A stretch of 64,000 bases of DNA. Source: Pedobacter cryoconitis (GTDB taxonomy: Bacteria; Bacteroidota; Bacteroidia; Sphingobacteriales; Sphingobacteriaceae). The stretch covers positions 110,380 through 174,379 of the forward strand of contig NZ_QLLR01000007.1 of NCBI RefSeq assembly GCF_003259615.1, given 5' to 3'. The position numbers and the translations under genes were made by a program. This document shows positions 9,056 to 18,506 of the stretch, in pieces; the stretch's first letter is position 1, and the number at the start of each line of letters is the position of its first letter. A model generated the notes under the pieces. The model was not told where the DNA came from, ran no database searches, and saw nothing but the letters and a program-made list of their open reading frames with translations.

Positions 9056-10837
9056 TCAGGATTTGTTGTGTTGCCGGAATGGCGATTGATTAAAATCCCA
9101 CCAGTCTTGTGCCAGCTGATTTTGAAGGGAAGCCCAGTAAGGATCGTTTTGATCAAACCTGAAGGCATAACGTAACAAACTATAGCAAGTTGTAAACTGT
9201 CCGGTAGCAATTAATGCAGCGGGCCTGTTTTCTGCCAGATGGTTTTTGTCAAACCAGAGTGAAGTGTCCATTTCTGTTGCCAGTTCTGCTACCTGCTGTA
9301 AAGCCAGGGTAGGCTTCATCAGTTCTGTCAGGCTCATTTTTTTTCCGTTAATCAATACGGTCAGGTTCTTTTTATACCAGGATTCGCTTTTAAGATCTGC
9401 CACCCGCTGACAGTCGTTTTTGGGGCTCAGGGAATAAATAGCATTCATCAGGGTGAACTGCCGCCAGTGTTTCAATTCTATTTGCTGGACTAAATTTTCT
9501 TTTTCGCCTTTTTTCAATAAAGTGCCGTCAGCTTTCAGCTTACGTTCCGAAATCTTCTCAAATAATCTATCATAAGATACTCTTCTTATCTTTTTTAGAA
9601 ATACAATCGCAGAAAGATAAGCTACAGAAGTAGCGCGTGAAACTATCAATTGCAAAAGAACACTAAGCCGCAGGCGTAAGAAATAGGAAATACGCCCAAG
9701 AATAACGATGCCATAGGTCTGTTTCCTTTCCTGTACTTTCTGGAAGGCGAAAAAGCCAATGACTGAAAAATAAAAGGTGGTCAGGAGTAAGGCAGAACTC
9801 ATCCCTAAAAGTGAAAATGATAACTCAATACAGGTTTTAGTCAGTACCCCGGTCATACATAGTCCGGTGAACAGGATGAGTATAAAAAGGTACTGAAGAA
9901 GATTAAGCCTTTGCAGCCAGCTTTTTTTGTTCTCCTCAGGGAAATTATAACCGCTGGTATAATTACTGCTTACATCGCAGGTAATGTACAGGTCATAGCC
10001 GAATACGTTCTTATTCTGAAGCCTTTCTTCTGCTTTGGTAAAAGAGTCGATCCCCTGGTTGTCATCAATTCCACCATCCATTAATACAAAATGGGGTGGG
10101 GGGATGATGGACTGTTCCCCCTTGTCAGGTGAAAAACGCGGATCTGTTTTAATCGAAGCTTCGAGCTCACTTTTACTCAATTGATTATACGTGAAATCAT
10201 TTGGAAACACGAAAGGTTCAAAGCCTACCGGGAAACAGGAAGAACAGGCCAGTATATCTGCGAGCTTGATTTTCTTCAGGGTTTCCAGTGCATATTTCTC
10301 TCTTTTAAATCTCAGAAATTTATTACCAGGCAGGCCTGCATTCTGAAAGCGAAAAAGCATACCATTATCAAATTCAGTCGCATTGGCACAAACTTCTTTA
10401 ACTCCGTTTTTTACAGGCTTCCAGTAAATGCCAAATACTTCTTCTTTAAAAAGCAGCTCATCATAGGCAATAGAAAAGGCATTGATGATATTTCTTGATT
10501 TATCAGGTCGTTTTTTCCAGATGCTTTCTGCGTTGAGGATTTTAAAAACACGGTCAATTAATTTAGTTCCATGTAAGATATGCTTGTTCATATGCGCATA
10601 AAATTCATCAAAATGCTGCCCATTCCGCTGACTGGCAGTATAAGCCAGATTGGTAATGGTTCCACCCGATGCGGAAGAGATAAAATGAACAAGCGAGGTT
10701 AGTTTTTCACCGTCAATATAAACAGTTTCCATATAGGACAAACAGCCCAGTGAGTATGATGCTGCCCGAAAACCACCACCCGAGAAGCTTAATGCAATAT
10801 GTTCAGGTTTTCGTGGTTGAAGCACTGAATATTCCAT
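9056..10837 (-). CDS. Patatin-like phospholipase with internal membrane segments
   Basis: 593 residues. The N-terminal part has the patatin oxyanion-hole motif SGGGFRA (about 19-25), a nucleophile elbow SSASGGT with Ser57 as likely nucleophile, and the catalytic Asp in MDGGIDDNQG (Asp254). The elbow reads SASGG, not the canonical GxSxG, so the first Gly is replaced by Ser. Two adjacent hydrophobic stretches at about 315-370 (LFILILFTGLCMTG; LLTTFYFSVIGFFAF) suggest membrane anchoring after the catalytic domain. The C-terminal 200 residues are charged and unrecognised. It is a single gene facing the LytTR gene; probable lipid acyl hydrolase, substrate unknown. Confidence 0.85.
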   Translation of the reverse strand: MEYSVLQPRKPEHIALSFSGGGFRAASYSLGCLSYMETVYIDGEKLTSLVHFISSASGGTITNLAYTASQRNGQHFDEFYAHMNKHILHGTKLIDRVFKILNAESIWKKRPDKSRNIINAFSIAYDELLFKEEVFGIYWKPVKNGVKEVCANATEFDNGMLFRFQNAGLPGNKFLRFKREKYALETLKKIKLADILACSSCFPVGFEPFVFPNDFTYNQLSKSELEASIKTDPRFSPDKGEQSIIPPPHFVLMDGGIDDNQGIDSFTKAEERLQNKNVFGYDLYITCDVSSNYTSGYNFPEENKKSWLQRLNLLQYLFILILFTGLCMTGVLTKTCIELSFSLLGMSSALLLTTFYFSVIGFFAFQKVQERKQTYGIVILGRISYFLRLRLSVLLQLIVSRATSVAYLSAIVFLKKIRRVSYDRLFEKISERKLKADGTLLKKGEKENLVQQIELKHWRQFTLMNAIYSLSPKNDCQRVADLKSESWYKKNLTVLINGKKMSLTELMKPTLALQQVAELATEMDTSLWFDKNHLAENRPAALIATGQFTTCYSLLRYAFRFDQNDPYWASLQNQLAQDWWDFNQSPFRQHNKS

Positions 10838-10925
10838 AATCAGGTTGTTTTTAGTCTGGTCTTATTGATTGACGATAAAAGGTATGACTAATTTTGCTTC
10901 TATACCATAACTATTCGTTATTTTT

Positions 10926-11900
10926 TTATTGAAGATTAAAGGATACCGGGATATTATAAACAACTTTTACAGGCTCTCCCCTGATTTTTCCAGGCTCCCA
11001 TTCAGGCGAATCTCTGATCACCCGGATGGCTTCTGCGGCAAGGTCCGGATGTACAGAATTGATTGCGGTGATGTTTGTTAAATTGCCATCCTTTTCAATA
11101 GTGAATTTTATTTTTACTACCCCCTGAATCCTGGCTTTATAACAGTTGGGCGGATATTTGACATGGCTGGCCAGGTAACGGTAAAATTTCTTCGTTCCGC
11201 CTTTAAACCCTGGAAGAATGTAGGCCTCTGTATATTTGTAAATGACCATGTTTTTATCTGTACTCTCTCCAGAGATCAGTTTGCCTTCAGCATAAGTCTC
11301 TGAATATTTAGAACTGCCTTGATTTGATGTTCCTGTCCAGACCCCTTCGTGCTGCCCATTTTTAACCTGGCCTGTTTCTGTAATTCCTTTAAAATCATCA
11401 GTATATCCAATGTACCTGCCGTTGCCATCTTTGACCAGATCTTTGCCATTCTGATCTTTTTCAGTTAATATGAATACCCGGGGGTCCATAAATGCCTTGA
11501 TTTTATCCTCTTTAGCACTCAGGCTGTAAACTTTTGTATGGTATAATTTGCCATCCGGATAATAACTGTTTGTTGTATCTGTTTGCTCTCCTTTAACAAA
11601 ATGAGCTGTTTCTTTCAGATTGCCATTCGGAAAAAATGTAGTGCGTAATCCCTCAAAAACCTGCGGATCAATTTTACTGGAAAATCCGGTGCTTCTCACA
11701 GTACCATCCAGGTAAAATTCCTTGACCTTATACAATTCAGTACCCTGATCGGGCTCTATGACATGACGGATAAAATCGGCACTATCACGTTGAGTGACCT
11801 GATTTCCATTATTTTTAATAAAATAAGTGTTCTGGCGTTGTGCTGATGCTGTTAAAAAAAAGCAACACAAACAGAAGAAGGGAAAATTGAAGCGATACAT
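10926..11900 (-). CDS. Secreted MORN-like repeat protein with C-terminal TonB domain
   Basis: 324 residues with a signal peptide (1-20, ending TASAQ). Residues about 60-215 contain several YxDGxxx/FPNGxL-type segments (FYLDGTVRSTG, FFPNGNLKETA, YYPDGKLYHT), as in toxin-immunity-like MORN variant repeats. The last 85 residues form a TonB C-terminal domain (YPPNCYKARIQGVVKIKF ... PEWEPGKIRGEPV). There is no N-terminal anchor apart from the signal, unlike a classical TonB. Such proteins are common in Bacteroidota and their role is unclear; periplasmic location is inferred. Stand-alone gene, divergent from the phosphoesterase-barrel gene. Confidence 0.8.
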   Translation of the reverse strand: MYRFNFPFFCLCCFFLTASAQRQNTYFIKNNGNQVTQRDSADFIRHVIEPDQGTELYKVKEFYLDGTVRSTGFSSKIDPQVFEGLRTTFFPNGNLKETAHFVKGEQTDTTNSYYPDGKLYHTKVYSLSAKEDKIKAFMDPRVFILTEKDQNGKDLVKDGNGRYIGYTDDFKGITETGQVKNGQHEGVWTGTSNQGSSKYSETYAEGKLISGESTDKNMVIYKYTEAYILPGFKGGTKKFYRYLASHVKYPPNCYKARIQGVVKIKFTIEKDGNLTNITAINSVHPDLAAEAIRVIRDSPEWEPGKIRGEPVKVVYNIPVSFNLQ

Positions 11901-11941
11901 ATTCTGGTGAAATTGAGGCGCAAGTTATCTAATGTTCTTTT

Positions 11942-11968
11942 GAATTAAAAATTAATATAATTTTTAAT
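11942..11968. other. AT-only perfect inverted repeat upstream of the MORN/TonB gene
   Basis: AATTAAAAATTA (11942-11953) and its reverse complement TAATTTTTAATT (11957-11968) flank a 3-base spacer. It lies 42 bases upstream of the leftward start codon in a divergent promoter region and could be an AT-rich operator or promoter element; no protein is implied. Confidence 0.5.
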
Positions 11969-12088
11969 TGTGAGTAGTTAATAGCTATTTAAACAAGTCT
12001 TGAAAACCGTCGTGTTTTAAGCTTTTATTTTGTTAGAAATGCTGTAATTTTATAACATCTTATAAATGTTATCTGCCGAATGAAACCA

Positions 12089-12133
12089 TCATGATTTTTC
12101 AAATCACATACCGGAATGAACATAAAATCATGA
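12089..12133. promoter_or_regulatory. Spaced inverted repeat before the phosphoesterase-barrel gene
   Basis: TCATGATTTT (12089-12098) and AAAATCATGA (12124-12133) are perfect 10-bp complements separated by 25 bases, ending 37 bases before the start codon at 12171. They could form a long hairpin in the leader or a two-site operator. Confidence 0.4.
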
Positions 12134-12170
12134 TAGCCCCATTACCGCTAAAAAAAACAAATATATACGA

Positions 12171-15100
12171 ATGAAAAATGCTACGCTCTTACTTTTCCTG
12201 TTAATCAGTACTGCTTTTGTTAAAGCGCAGGATTCGTTAAAATACCGGGTGATCTTTATCGGTGATGCAGGAGAAATGAATACTGCACAAAGAGAATCTT
12301 TGAAAAATGCAGCCAAACATGTCATCGCCGGAAAAACAACTGTGATGTACCTGGGAGATAATATCTATCCAAGAGGAATGGGATTACCAGGAAGTAAAGA
12401 AGAAGAGACGACCAGGCAGATTCTGCAATCTCAGTTTCAGCCGATGCGGCAGATGGGTGCCGCTGTTTATTTTATCCCGGGAAATCATGATTGGGATAAA
12501 ATGGGGCCGGATGGTTTAGCGAAAATTATTCGTCAGGGGGAATACCTGGCTGAGCAAAATGACTCTTTACTCAAAATGATCCCGCCAAACGGATGTCCTG
12601 ATCCAACTGCGATCCAGCTGACAGATAATTTAACGATTATTGCTTTTGATAGTGAATGGTGGTTATATCCTTACGCTAAACAAAACCCCGAATCTGAGTG
12701 CAGCTGCAAGACTAAAGATGATGTAATTGCCCGCATGCAGGAATTGCTGGAAGCCAACAGGGGGAAAGTTATCTTATTTGCCGATCATCATCCGTTGCAG
12801 AGTTATGGTGCGCATGGCGGATATTTCACCTTAAAAAATCACATTTTCCCTTTAACCTCACTGAATAAAAATCTATATATTCCTTTACCTGTTATTGGCT
12901 CTTTGTATCCTTTGCTGCGGTCTTCTTTTTTAAGTCCGGAAGACCTGAAGCATCCCTTTTATAAGGATATGATTAAAAAGATAAACGGAGTTTTCGGTGC
13001 TTATCCGAATCTTACTTATTTTTCCGGGCATGACCACGGTTTGCAGCTCATCAAAAGTGAGCAGCTGAATTTGCAGGTTGTGAGTGGTGGCGGAGCCAAA
13101 CATTCGGCCAATAAAAAAGGTAAAAACTCTATTTTTCAGGAATCAGAACAAGGTTATGTCACTGCCGATTTGCTGATGAATAATGATATGCGTTATGATT
13201 TCTACGTTTATACCGAAGGCGGTGTCAAAAAAGTATACAGTTATACTAAACCTTTTGTCCCTGTTGCCCGTGAATCCGGAAATACGGTTAAAGTGATTAC
13301 AAAAGATAGTATTTCTATCAAAATATATCCGAAATATGATAGTGTAAGTAAAGTTCACCGCTTCTTTTTCGGAGAGAATTACCGGAAAGAATATGCGCTG
13401 GAAACTAAAGTACAAGTGATCCGGCTTTCGGAGATTAAAGGAGGCTTAATGCCTGTTCAGCGAGGTGGCGGATTTCAGTCACACTCTTTGCGCATGGTAG
13501 ATAAGCAAGGAAAAGAATGGGTGCTGAGAAGCGTGGAAAAATACCCTGAGTCGCTTTTACCGGAAAACCTGAGAGAGACTTTTGCAAAAGATATTTTAAA
13601 AGATAACATGTCTGCACAGCATCCGTTTTCGGCATTAATTGTACCGGATATAGCTGAAGCTGTTGGTGTGGCACATGCCAACCCGATTATCGGATGGATT
13701 TCTCCGGACGCTAACCTGGGTAAGTATGGAAGGGTATTTGAAAATACGCTTTGTCTGCTGGAAGAAAGAGAGCCTGCTGGCAAGTCTGATAACACCTATA
13801 AAATGTATAAGAAACTGGCTAAGGACAATGATTATACTTATGACGGGCCTCAATATCTGAGAGCGAAAGCATTGGACATTGTGATCGGAGATTGGGACAG
13901 GCATTTTGATCAATGGAGGTGGACACTGGATAAAACAGGAGAAAGAGAAGTTTATCAACCAGTTCCACGTGACCGTGACCAGGTATTTTATCTGAGCCAG
14001 GGACTGATTCCCAGGTATGCACAGTCTTCTTATCTGTTGCCAATGATCCAGGGATATGAAAGAAATGTGAATGATGTCAACTGGTTTGTCTGGGAAAGCA
14101 GGGCTATGGCCACCCGTTTATTAAGTCAGTTATCAGAAAAACAATGGATGGATATTATCCATACTTTTTGCGCTGATTTAACGGATGAAGTCATGGAAAA
14201 AGCATTGAAGAAATTACCCGAACCGGGTTATTCTTTGCGCCATGACCAGCTGCTGGCACAATTGAAAGAGAGAAGAGCAAAATTACCTGAAATGATGAAT
14301 GAATATTATCATTTCTTAAATAAGATCGTAGACATACAGGCAAGTGATAAGGGAGAATTGATAGAGATTTCGGATGCTGCTGGTGGGGGCTTAACAGTGA
14401 ATATCCATCAGTTATCAAAAAATAAAAAGGTGAAAGAGCAGATGTTCATCAAAACATTTGATCCGAAAATCACAAAAGAAATCAGGTTATATACCCACAA
14501 TGGGAATGATAGTCTTGTTTTAAACAATAAGGGAACTGATATTCAATTGCGCATTATCGGCGGTCATGGTATTAAGGCATATCATGTAGAAAACTCTTAT
14601 CATAAAGTAAAGCTTTATGATAAGGTTGATAGTGCTGTTTTTACTGGTGATACGGGCAGGTTTACTAAAACACTATCGAATGATACGGCCAATGTTTCTT
14701 ACAAACAAACCGATTTATACCACAGAAGTATGTATTTACTGAATGGCGGGTTTAATAAAGATGATGGGTTATCACTGGGCTTCTCCGTTAAATTTATGAA
14801 TCCGGGCTTCAGGAAATTCCCTTATGGAAATACACAGCAGTTCTCTTTTATCCACTCTTTTAGTACGAAAGCCTTTAAGTTTGACTACCATGGGGAATGG
14901 ATGCACACCTTCGGAAACGCGGACCTGATTTTACAGGCCAGTGCTTATGCGCCGCACAATACACAGAATTTCTTTGGTGCAGGGAATGAAACATCATTTG
15001 ATAAATCAATTGATGGGATCAGCTATTACCGTGCAAGATTCAGTTTATACCAGTTTGATCCTGCATTGCGCTGGAAGCGGCCAAAATCCTCATTGAGTAT

Positions 15101-15776
15101 TGGCCCATCTTTTCAATATTATAGCTTTAACAGGGATGATAATACCGGAAGGTTTATTAACAATAGTGCAAATCTGCATTCATCGGATAGTCTGACCATC
15201 GCAAAAGATAAGTTGTATACAGGTGTGGTGGTTAATTTTATCAACAATACCCGGAACAATGAAATCCTGCCTTCTTTAGGAAGTTACATCAATTTGAGAC
15301 TGCAGGGGTATACAGGATTGAATAGCTATGCCAATACTTATGGCCAGTTTACCGGAAGTGTCGCTTTGTATAAAAACCTGGATAACAGAGCTAATTTTGT
15401 AATTGCGGAGCGTTTTGGCGGGACAGTAACCGTAGGTAAACAACCATTTTATCAATCTGCATTTTTAGGCGGAGAAGGAACTTTACTAGGCTTCCGTCAA
15501 TTCAGGTTTGCAGGAGATCATAGCTTCTATAATAACCTTGAAATGCGCGTTAAACTGGCAGATTTTGTAAGTTATGTATTACCGGGGCAATTAGGGCTGC
15601 TTGGATTTCATGACATAGGCAGAGTCTGGAAAAAGGGGGAAGATTCGACTAAATGGCACAATGGTGTGGGTGGAGGTTTATACTTTGCGCCTGCTTCAAT
15701 GACGGTTGTACGGGTTGTTGCCGGACATTCTGAGGAAGGATGGTATCCTTATATCTCCTTAAGCTTCCGTTATTAA
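12171..15776 (+). CDS. Calcineurin-like phosphoesterase fused to an outer-membrane beta-barrel
   Basis: 1201 residues with a signal peptide (1-19). Residues about 25-300 form a calcineurin-type metallophosphoesterase: GDAGE (Asp32), YLGDN, GNHDWD (Asn105, His106), ADHHP and SGHDHG supply the metal ligands. Residues about 430-690 form a middle domain with an LR-type strand (KEWVLRSVEK) and the motif GDWDRHFDQW (about 572-581) followed by PRDRDQVF, reminiscent of the catalytic loop of FAM20/CotH-like atypical kinases; this resemblance is inference. The last 400 residues alternate like a surface-antigen/BamA-type barrel and end in SLSFRY. The enzyme part therefore sits at the outer membrane. Substrate unknown. 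Confidence 0.85.
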   Translation: MKNATLLLFLLISTAFVKAQDSLKYRVIFIGDAGEMNTAQRESLKNAAKHVIAGKTTVMYLGDNIYPRGMGLPGSKEEETTRQILQSQFQPMRQMGAAVYFIPGNHDWDKMGPDGLAKIIRQGEYLAEQNDSLLKMIPPNGCPDPTAIQLTDNLTIIAFDSEWWLYPYAKQNPESECSCKTKDDVIARMQELLEANRGKVILFADHHPLQSYGAHGGYFTLKNHIFPLTSLNKNLYIPLPVIGSLYPLLRSSFLSPEDLKHPFYKDMIKKINGVFGAYPNLTYFSGHDHGLQLIKSEQLNLQVVSGGGAKHSANKKGKNSIFQESEQGYVTADLLMNNDMRYDFYVYTEGGVKKVYSYTKPFVPVARESGNTVKVITKDSISIKIYPKYDSVSKVHRFFFGENYRKEYALETKVQVIRLSEIKGGLMPVQRGGGFQSHSLRMVDKQGKEWVLRSVEKYPESLLPENLRETFAKDILKDNMSAQHPFSALIVPDIAEAVGVAHANPIIGWISPDANLGKYGRVFENTLCLLEEREPAGKSDNTYKMYKKLAKDNDYTYDGPQYLRAKALDIVIGDWDRHFDQWRWTLDKTGEREVYQPVPRDRDQVFYLSQGLIPRYAQSSYLLPMIQGYERNVNDVNWFVWESRAMATRLLSQLSEKQWMDIIHTFCADLTDEVMEKALKKLPEPGYSLRHDQLLAQLKERRAKLPEMMNEYYHFLNKIVDIQASDKGELIEISDAAGGGLTVNIHQLSKNKKVKEQMFIKTFDPKITKEIRLYTHNGNDSLVLNNKGTDIQLRIIGGHGIKAYHVENSYHKVKLYDKVDSAVFTGDTGRFTKTLSNDTANVSYKQTDLYHRSMYLLNGGFNKDDGLSLGFSVKFMNPGFRKFPYGNTQQFSFIHSFSTKAFKFDYHGEWMHTFGNADLILQASAYAPHNTQNFFGAGNETSFDKSIDGISYYRARFSLYQFDPALRWKRPKSSLSIGPSFQYYSFNRDDNTGRFINNSANLHSSDSLTIAKDKLYTGVVVNFINNTRNNEILPSLGSYINLRLQGYTGLNSYANTYGQFTGSVALYKNLDNRANFVIAERFGGTVTVGKQPFYQSAFLGGEGTLLGFRQFRFAGDHSFYNNLEMRVKLADFVSYVLPGQLGLLGFHDIGRVWKKGEDSTKWHNGVGGGLYFAPASMTVVRVVAGHSEEGWYPYISLSFRY

Positions 15777-15830
15777 CAGGTGTTTTTTAAATTGTTGATA
15801 GCATCTGAAGAAAAATTATTACCTTAAGAT

Positions 15831-16427
15831 ATGAGCGAATTATTGAAAGAAACTACTATTATATTAGAGAATGAACGTGCTTTAATCCGACCGCTTAGTC
15901 TGGCTGATTATGAACATTTGCTGCCTTTTTCATTGAATGAGCCTGAAATATGGCATTATTCATTAACGCGTCCGGATAGTGCTGAAAAGCTGACGGCCTA
16001 TATCAAAGCAGCCGTAGATGACCAGGAAAAGGGTAACTCTTATACATTTATTATTTTTGATAAGCAGACGAATAGTTATGCTGGTTCTACACGGTATTAT
16101 GATATACAACAAACTTATAAAACCCTGCTTTTAGGCTATACCTGGTATGGGGGAGATTTCCAGGGCACGGGACTTAATAAAAACTGCAAATATCTTTTAT
16201 TAAAGTATGCCTTTGAAGAGCTTGGTATAGAAAGGGTTGAATTCAGAGCGGACAATAGTAACCACAGAAGTCTTGCTGCGATGAAAAGTATTGGCTGTAA
16301 ACTTGAAGGAGTGCTTCGTAACCACATGCCCGACGGACATGGCGGCAGAAGAGACAGTGCTATATTCAGTATTTTAAAACGAGAGTGGTTTGACCTGGTG
16401 AAAGCAAAGCTGGAAGAGAAGTTATAA
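15831..16427 (+). CDS. GNAT-family N-acetyltransferase (RimJ/RimL-like)
   Basis: 198 residues matching the RimJ/RimL type of acetyltransferase: an N-terminal LIRPLSLADYEHLLPFS segment, the central GYTWYGGDFQGTGLNK acetyl-CoA loop, and VEFRADNSNHRSLAAMKSIGC near residues 133-160, typical for this subfamily. It would transfer an acetyl group from acetyl-CoA to a protein N-terminus or a small amine; the substrate is not predictable. It follows the phosphoesterase-barrel gene after 54 bases and is closed by a long bidirectional hairpin. Confidence 0.88.
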   Translation: MSELLKETTIILENERALIRPLSLADYEHLLPFSLNEPEIWHYSLTRPDSAEKLTAYIKAAVDDQEKGNSYTFIIFDKQTNSYAGSTRYYDIQQTYKTLLLGYTWYGGDFQGTGLNKNCKYLLLKYAFEELGIERVEFRADNSNHRSLAAMKSIGCKLEGVLRNHMPDGHGGRRDSAIFSILKREWFDLVKAKLEEKL

Positions 16428-16437
16428 ACATTAAAAT

Positions 16438-16495
16438 AGATTTTATGTGCGCATCATTATTATTAAAACATAGAAATGATGCACACATAAAATCT
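16438..16495. terminator. Bidirectional terminator hairpin between convergent genes
   Basis: Arms of 21 bases (16438-16458 and 16475-16495) pair with a single C/A mismatch and end in A/T runs on both strands. It separates the rightward GNAT gene from the leftward DUF5777 gene. Confidence 0.8.
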
Positions 16496-16509
16496 AAAAA
16501 GATAAAGGA

Positions 16510-17481
16510 CTATATTTTCTCTTTTTTGTTCTTATTGAAAGAGAATCTTCTGGCAATACTGAAGCCCCAGCGATACTGACCTTTTAACCACGAACTGGTA
16601 GTTTGAGAGATATACTGCATCTCTTCTATAGCTGCGGCATTGGTGAAATTAAGGTGGAAAACGTGTCCGCCAGTTTCAATTTCCAGGCCTACACCCAGGG
16701 GATTATAAAATTTCACCCCACTGGTTTGTTCCAGGTAAGCTTTGTCATCTTTGTTTCGGAACGGAATGAAATAATCGACTACAATAGCCATCCGTTTGCT
16801 TATTTTAGCTCTTGCACCTGCGCCAACAGCAAAAAGATCATTCTGATCTCTGAAGGCCGTAAAGTTTTTATGCAGGTAGGTCGGGGTAAGGCTAAAGGAG
16901 AAATTTGAATTAAACTTCCTGGCCAGAATAACCTGGCTCACAAAGTTCATCCGGTCACTGAATTTGTGGTAAGCAGTAGCAGCGGCAGGATCATCGCTTG
17001 CCTTAACCGCGGCGATGGTATTACTTCCGAATAAAGTAACAGCAAAAGGGATATAATCGTCCGTTGTCTGTTCCAGTAACCTGTATTTTATACTTCCTTC
17101 GTATAATTGCTGTACATCAGTTGCACCTTTTGCCCTGGCCAGGCCGATACTTAACCGGTCGGTTAGCCCATAGTCAAAACCAATCCTTACATCAGTAGAA
17201 TTGTCCAGTCCAAAAAACTGCTTTAATCCACCATTGCTGCCTGCAATATCTCCAAAGCGGTGATCAACTTTAAATTCCAGTTCATTTTTGTGGATCGTTT
17301 CATTGGTGTGCCCGTTAATTAGTTTGGTGTCTTTAAAGGTGGCAAATACCTTTTCATGAGCCGGGTTTGTACTGGTCAGTTCTTTTTCCAGGTCTTGCTG
17401 TCCAAAACTATGCAGCGCACAGCAGATCAGTGCGATCAGCAGCAGTTCTTTCCGGAATAGCGTGAATTGTTTTTGTATCAT
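16510..17481 (-). CDS. DUF5777-type outer-membrane beta-barrel protein
   Basis: 323 residues with a signal peptide (hydrophobic about 11-25, ending SFGQ). The mature part alternates aromatic/polar strands, with FKVDHRFGDIAG near residues 69-80 and LSIGLARAKG following, as in Bacteroidota DUF5777 proteins, which are predicted barrels of this size. It is the last gene of a four-gene leftward unit with a YceI protein, a cytochrome c lipoprotein and a Yx(FWY)xxD lipoprotein; the gap to the YceI gene is 36 bases. This recurrent association points to a periplasm/outer-membrane redox or small-molecule role, but no activity is established. Confidence 0.75.
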   Translation of the reverse strand: MIQKQFTLFRKELLLIALICCALHSFGQQDLEKELTSTNPAHEKVFATFKDTKLINGHTNETIHKNELEFKVDHRFGDIAGSNGGLKQFFGLDNSTDVRIGFDYGLTDRLSIGLARAKGATDVQQLYEGSIKYRLLEQTTDDYIPFAVTLFGSNTIAAVKASDDPAAATAYHKFSDRMNFVSQVILARKFNSNFSFSLTPTYLHKNFTAFRDQNDLFAVGAGARAKISKRMAIVVDYFIPFRNKDDKAYLEQTSGVKFYNPLGVGLEIETGGHVFHLNFTNAAAIEEMQYISQTTSSWLKGQYRWGFSIARRFSFNKNKKEKI

Positions 17482-17517
17482 TTTATACTGTTTTCGTAAA
17501 TGGTCGGTTGAGGAGAA

Positions 17518-18087
17518 TTAAGATGTTTTTTTTGCCTGGTATACTGCAGATAAGCGCACTTCTACGAATTCAGCAATATTCTTGAAAACCAGGGATGGCA
17601 CTTTGATATGGTGATCTTCGATTTTTACTTTAAAGGTTGTTTTTGCAGTAATTACCCCCTGTGCGATTTCCAGGGTTACTTTACCCTGATAAGGTTTAAC
17701 CACGCCATGTATATCCAGATTTCCGGCTACAGAAACGGTATAATTTCCGTCTTTACTGAAATCAATATCATCTGTGATTTTGCCGCTGAACTTAGAAAAC
17801 GGAAATTTGTCGCTCTCCATGTAGTTCTCATTAAAGTGCTCTTGCATCAGTTTTTTCTGGAACTGAAAAGACGTATTGCTGACTTTAAAAATGAGCTCTT
17901 TGGTTTTAGCGTTAATTACAGAACTGGCTGTATTGCTTTTTCCTTCTATGTCTTCCATAACGGTACTGGAAAAGAAAGAAACAGAAGCATTTTTACTGAT
18001 TAAAATATCCTGGGCCCGGGCATGAGTTGCGAACAGGCAGATGCAGATAAATAGGGATACCCTTTTGATTAGATTGTATGTTTTCAT
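17518..18087 (-). CDS. YceI-family periplasmic lipid-binding-like protein
   Basis: 189 residues with a signal peptide (1-25, ending HARAQ). The mature part shows YceI features: an N-terminal strand ending in SFFSST, FNENYMESDKFPFSKFSGKI in the middle and a KVTLEIA/TFKVKIEDH pair of strands near the C-terminus. YceI proteins are lipocalin-like barrels that can hold isoprenoid chains such as quinones. It sits between the DUF5777 and cytochrome c genes (30-36-base gaps), so transcription as one unit is likely. Ligand unknown; a redox-linked role is inference from the neighbours. Confidence 0.85.
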   Translation of the reverse strand: MKTYNLIKRVSLFICICLFATHARAQDILISKNASVSFFSSTVMEDIEGKSNTASSVINAKTKELIFKVSNTSFQFQKKLMQEHFNENYMESDKFPFSKFSGKITDDIDFSKDGNYTVSVAGNLDIHGVVKPYQGKVTLEIAQGVITAKTTFKVKIEDHHIKVPSLVFKNIAEFVEVRLSAVYQAKKTS

Positions 18088-18117
18088 AAGGTGATGATTA
18101 AATAGGTGATCAAATAA

Positions 18118-18474
18118 TTATTGGGGCATACCCTGGTCAAACCAGTCTTTGACAGACTGAAGTTCTGCCGCAGAAAGTGTTCCTCCGATGGGCATGGTTT
18201 TGCTGACTAAAACAGCTTGTTTAATTTTATCGGCACTGCCGGTCACGGAAGTATAACCATTAAAGCTCCAGGCAGCAGCGGCTCTTTTTCCAGGAGCATG
18301 ACAGCCTGCACACCTGGCCTGAAGCAGGGGTTGTACCACAGCGGCATAAGAAACCTGGATACCGGGTTTTTCCGGTACCACAGGTTGAGGTTCATCAGCC
18401 TGGTTTTTTGAACAGGCTGATAAAATAAATAAAGTCATCATGATCGTAATCACAGGATAGGTGAATTTTGACAT
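18118..18474 (-). CDS. Mono-haem cytochrome c lipoprotein
   Basis: 118 residues. The lipoprotein signal ends in LSAC (Cys at about 21), followed by an acidic/Pro-rich linker and a small cytochrome c domain with one haem-attachment motif CAGCH (about residues 55-59). A possible distal Met ligand lies in KTMPIGG about 35 residues later, and the domain ends with the LSAAELQSVKDWFDQG helix typical of class I cytochromes. It would be tethered to a membrane facing the periplasm or surface and carry electrons. Part of the four-gene unit with the YceI and DUF5777 genes; the redox partner is not in the window. Confidence 0.88.
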   Translation of the reverse strand: MSKFTYPVITIMMTLFILSACSKNQADEPQPVVPEKPGIQVSYAAVVQPLLQARCAGCHAPGKRAAAAWSFNGYTSVTGSADKIKQAVLVSKTMPIGGTLSAAELQSVKDWFDQGMPQ

Positions 18475-18506
18475 AGCGGTAGGTTAAGTTTTTAAAACGA
18501 TTTTGT

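Noticed and set aside
13143..14418. Several long antisense frames inside the phosphoesterase-barrel gene
   Set aside because: They show no domain-like sequence and lie fully within a well-supported gene.
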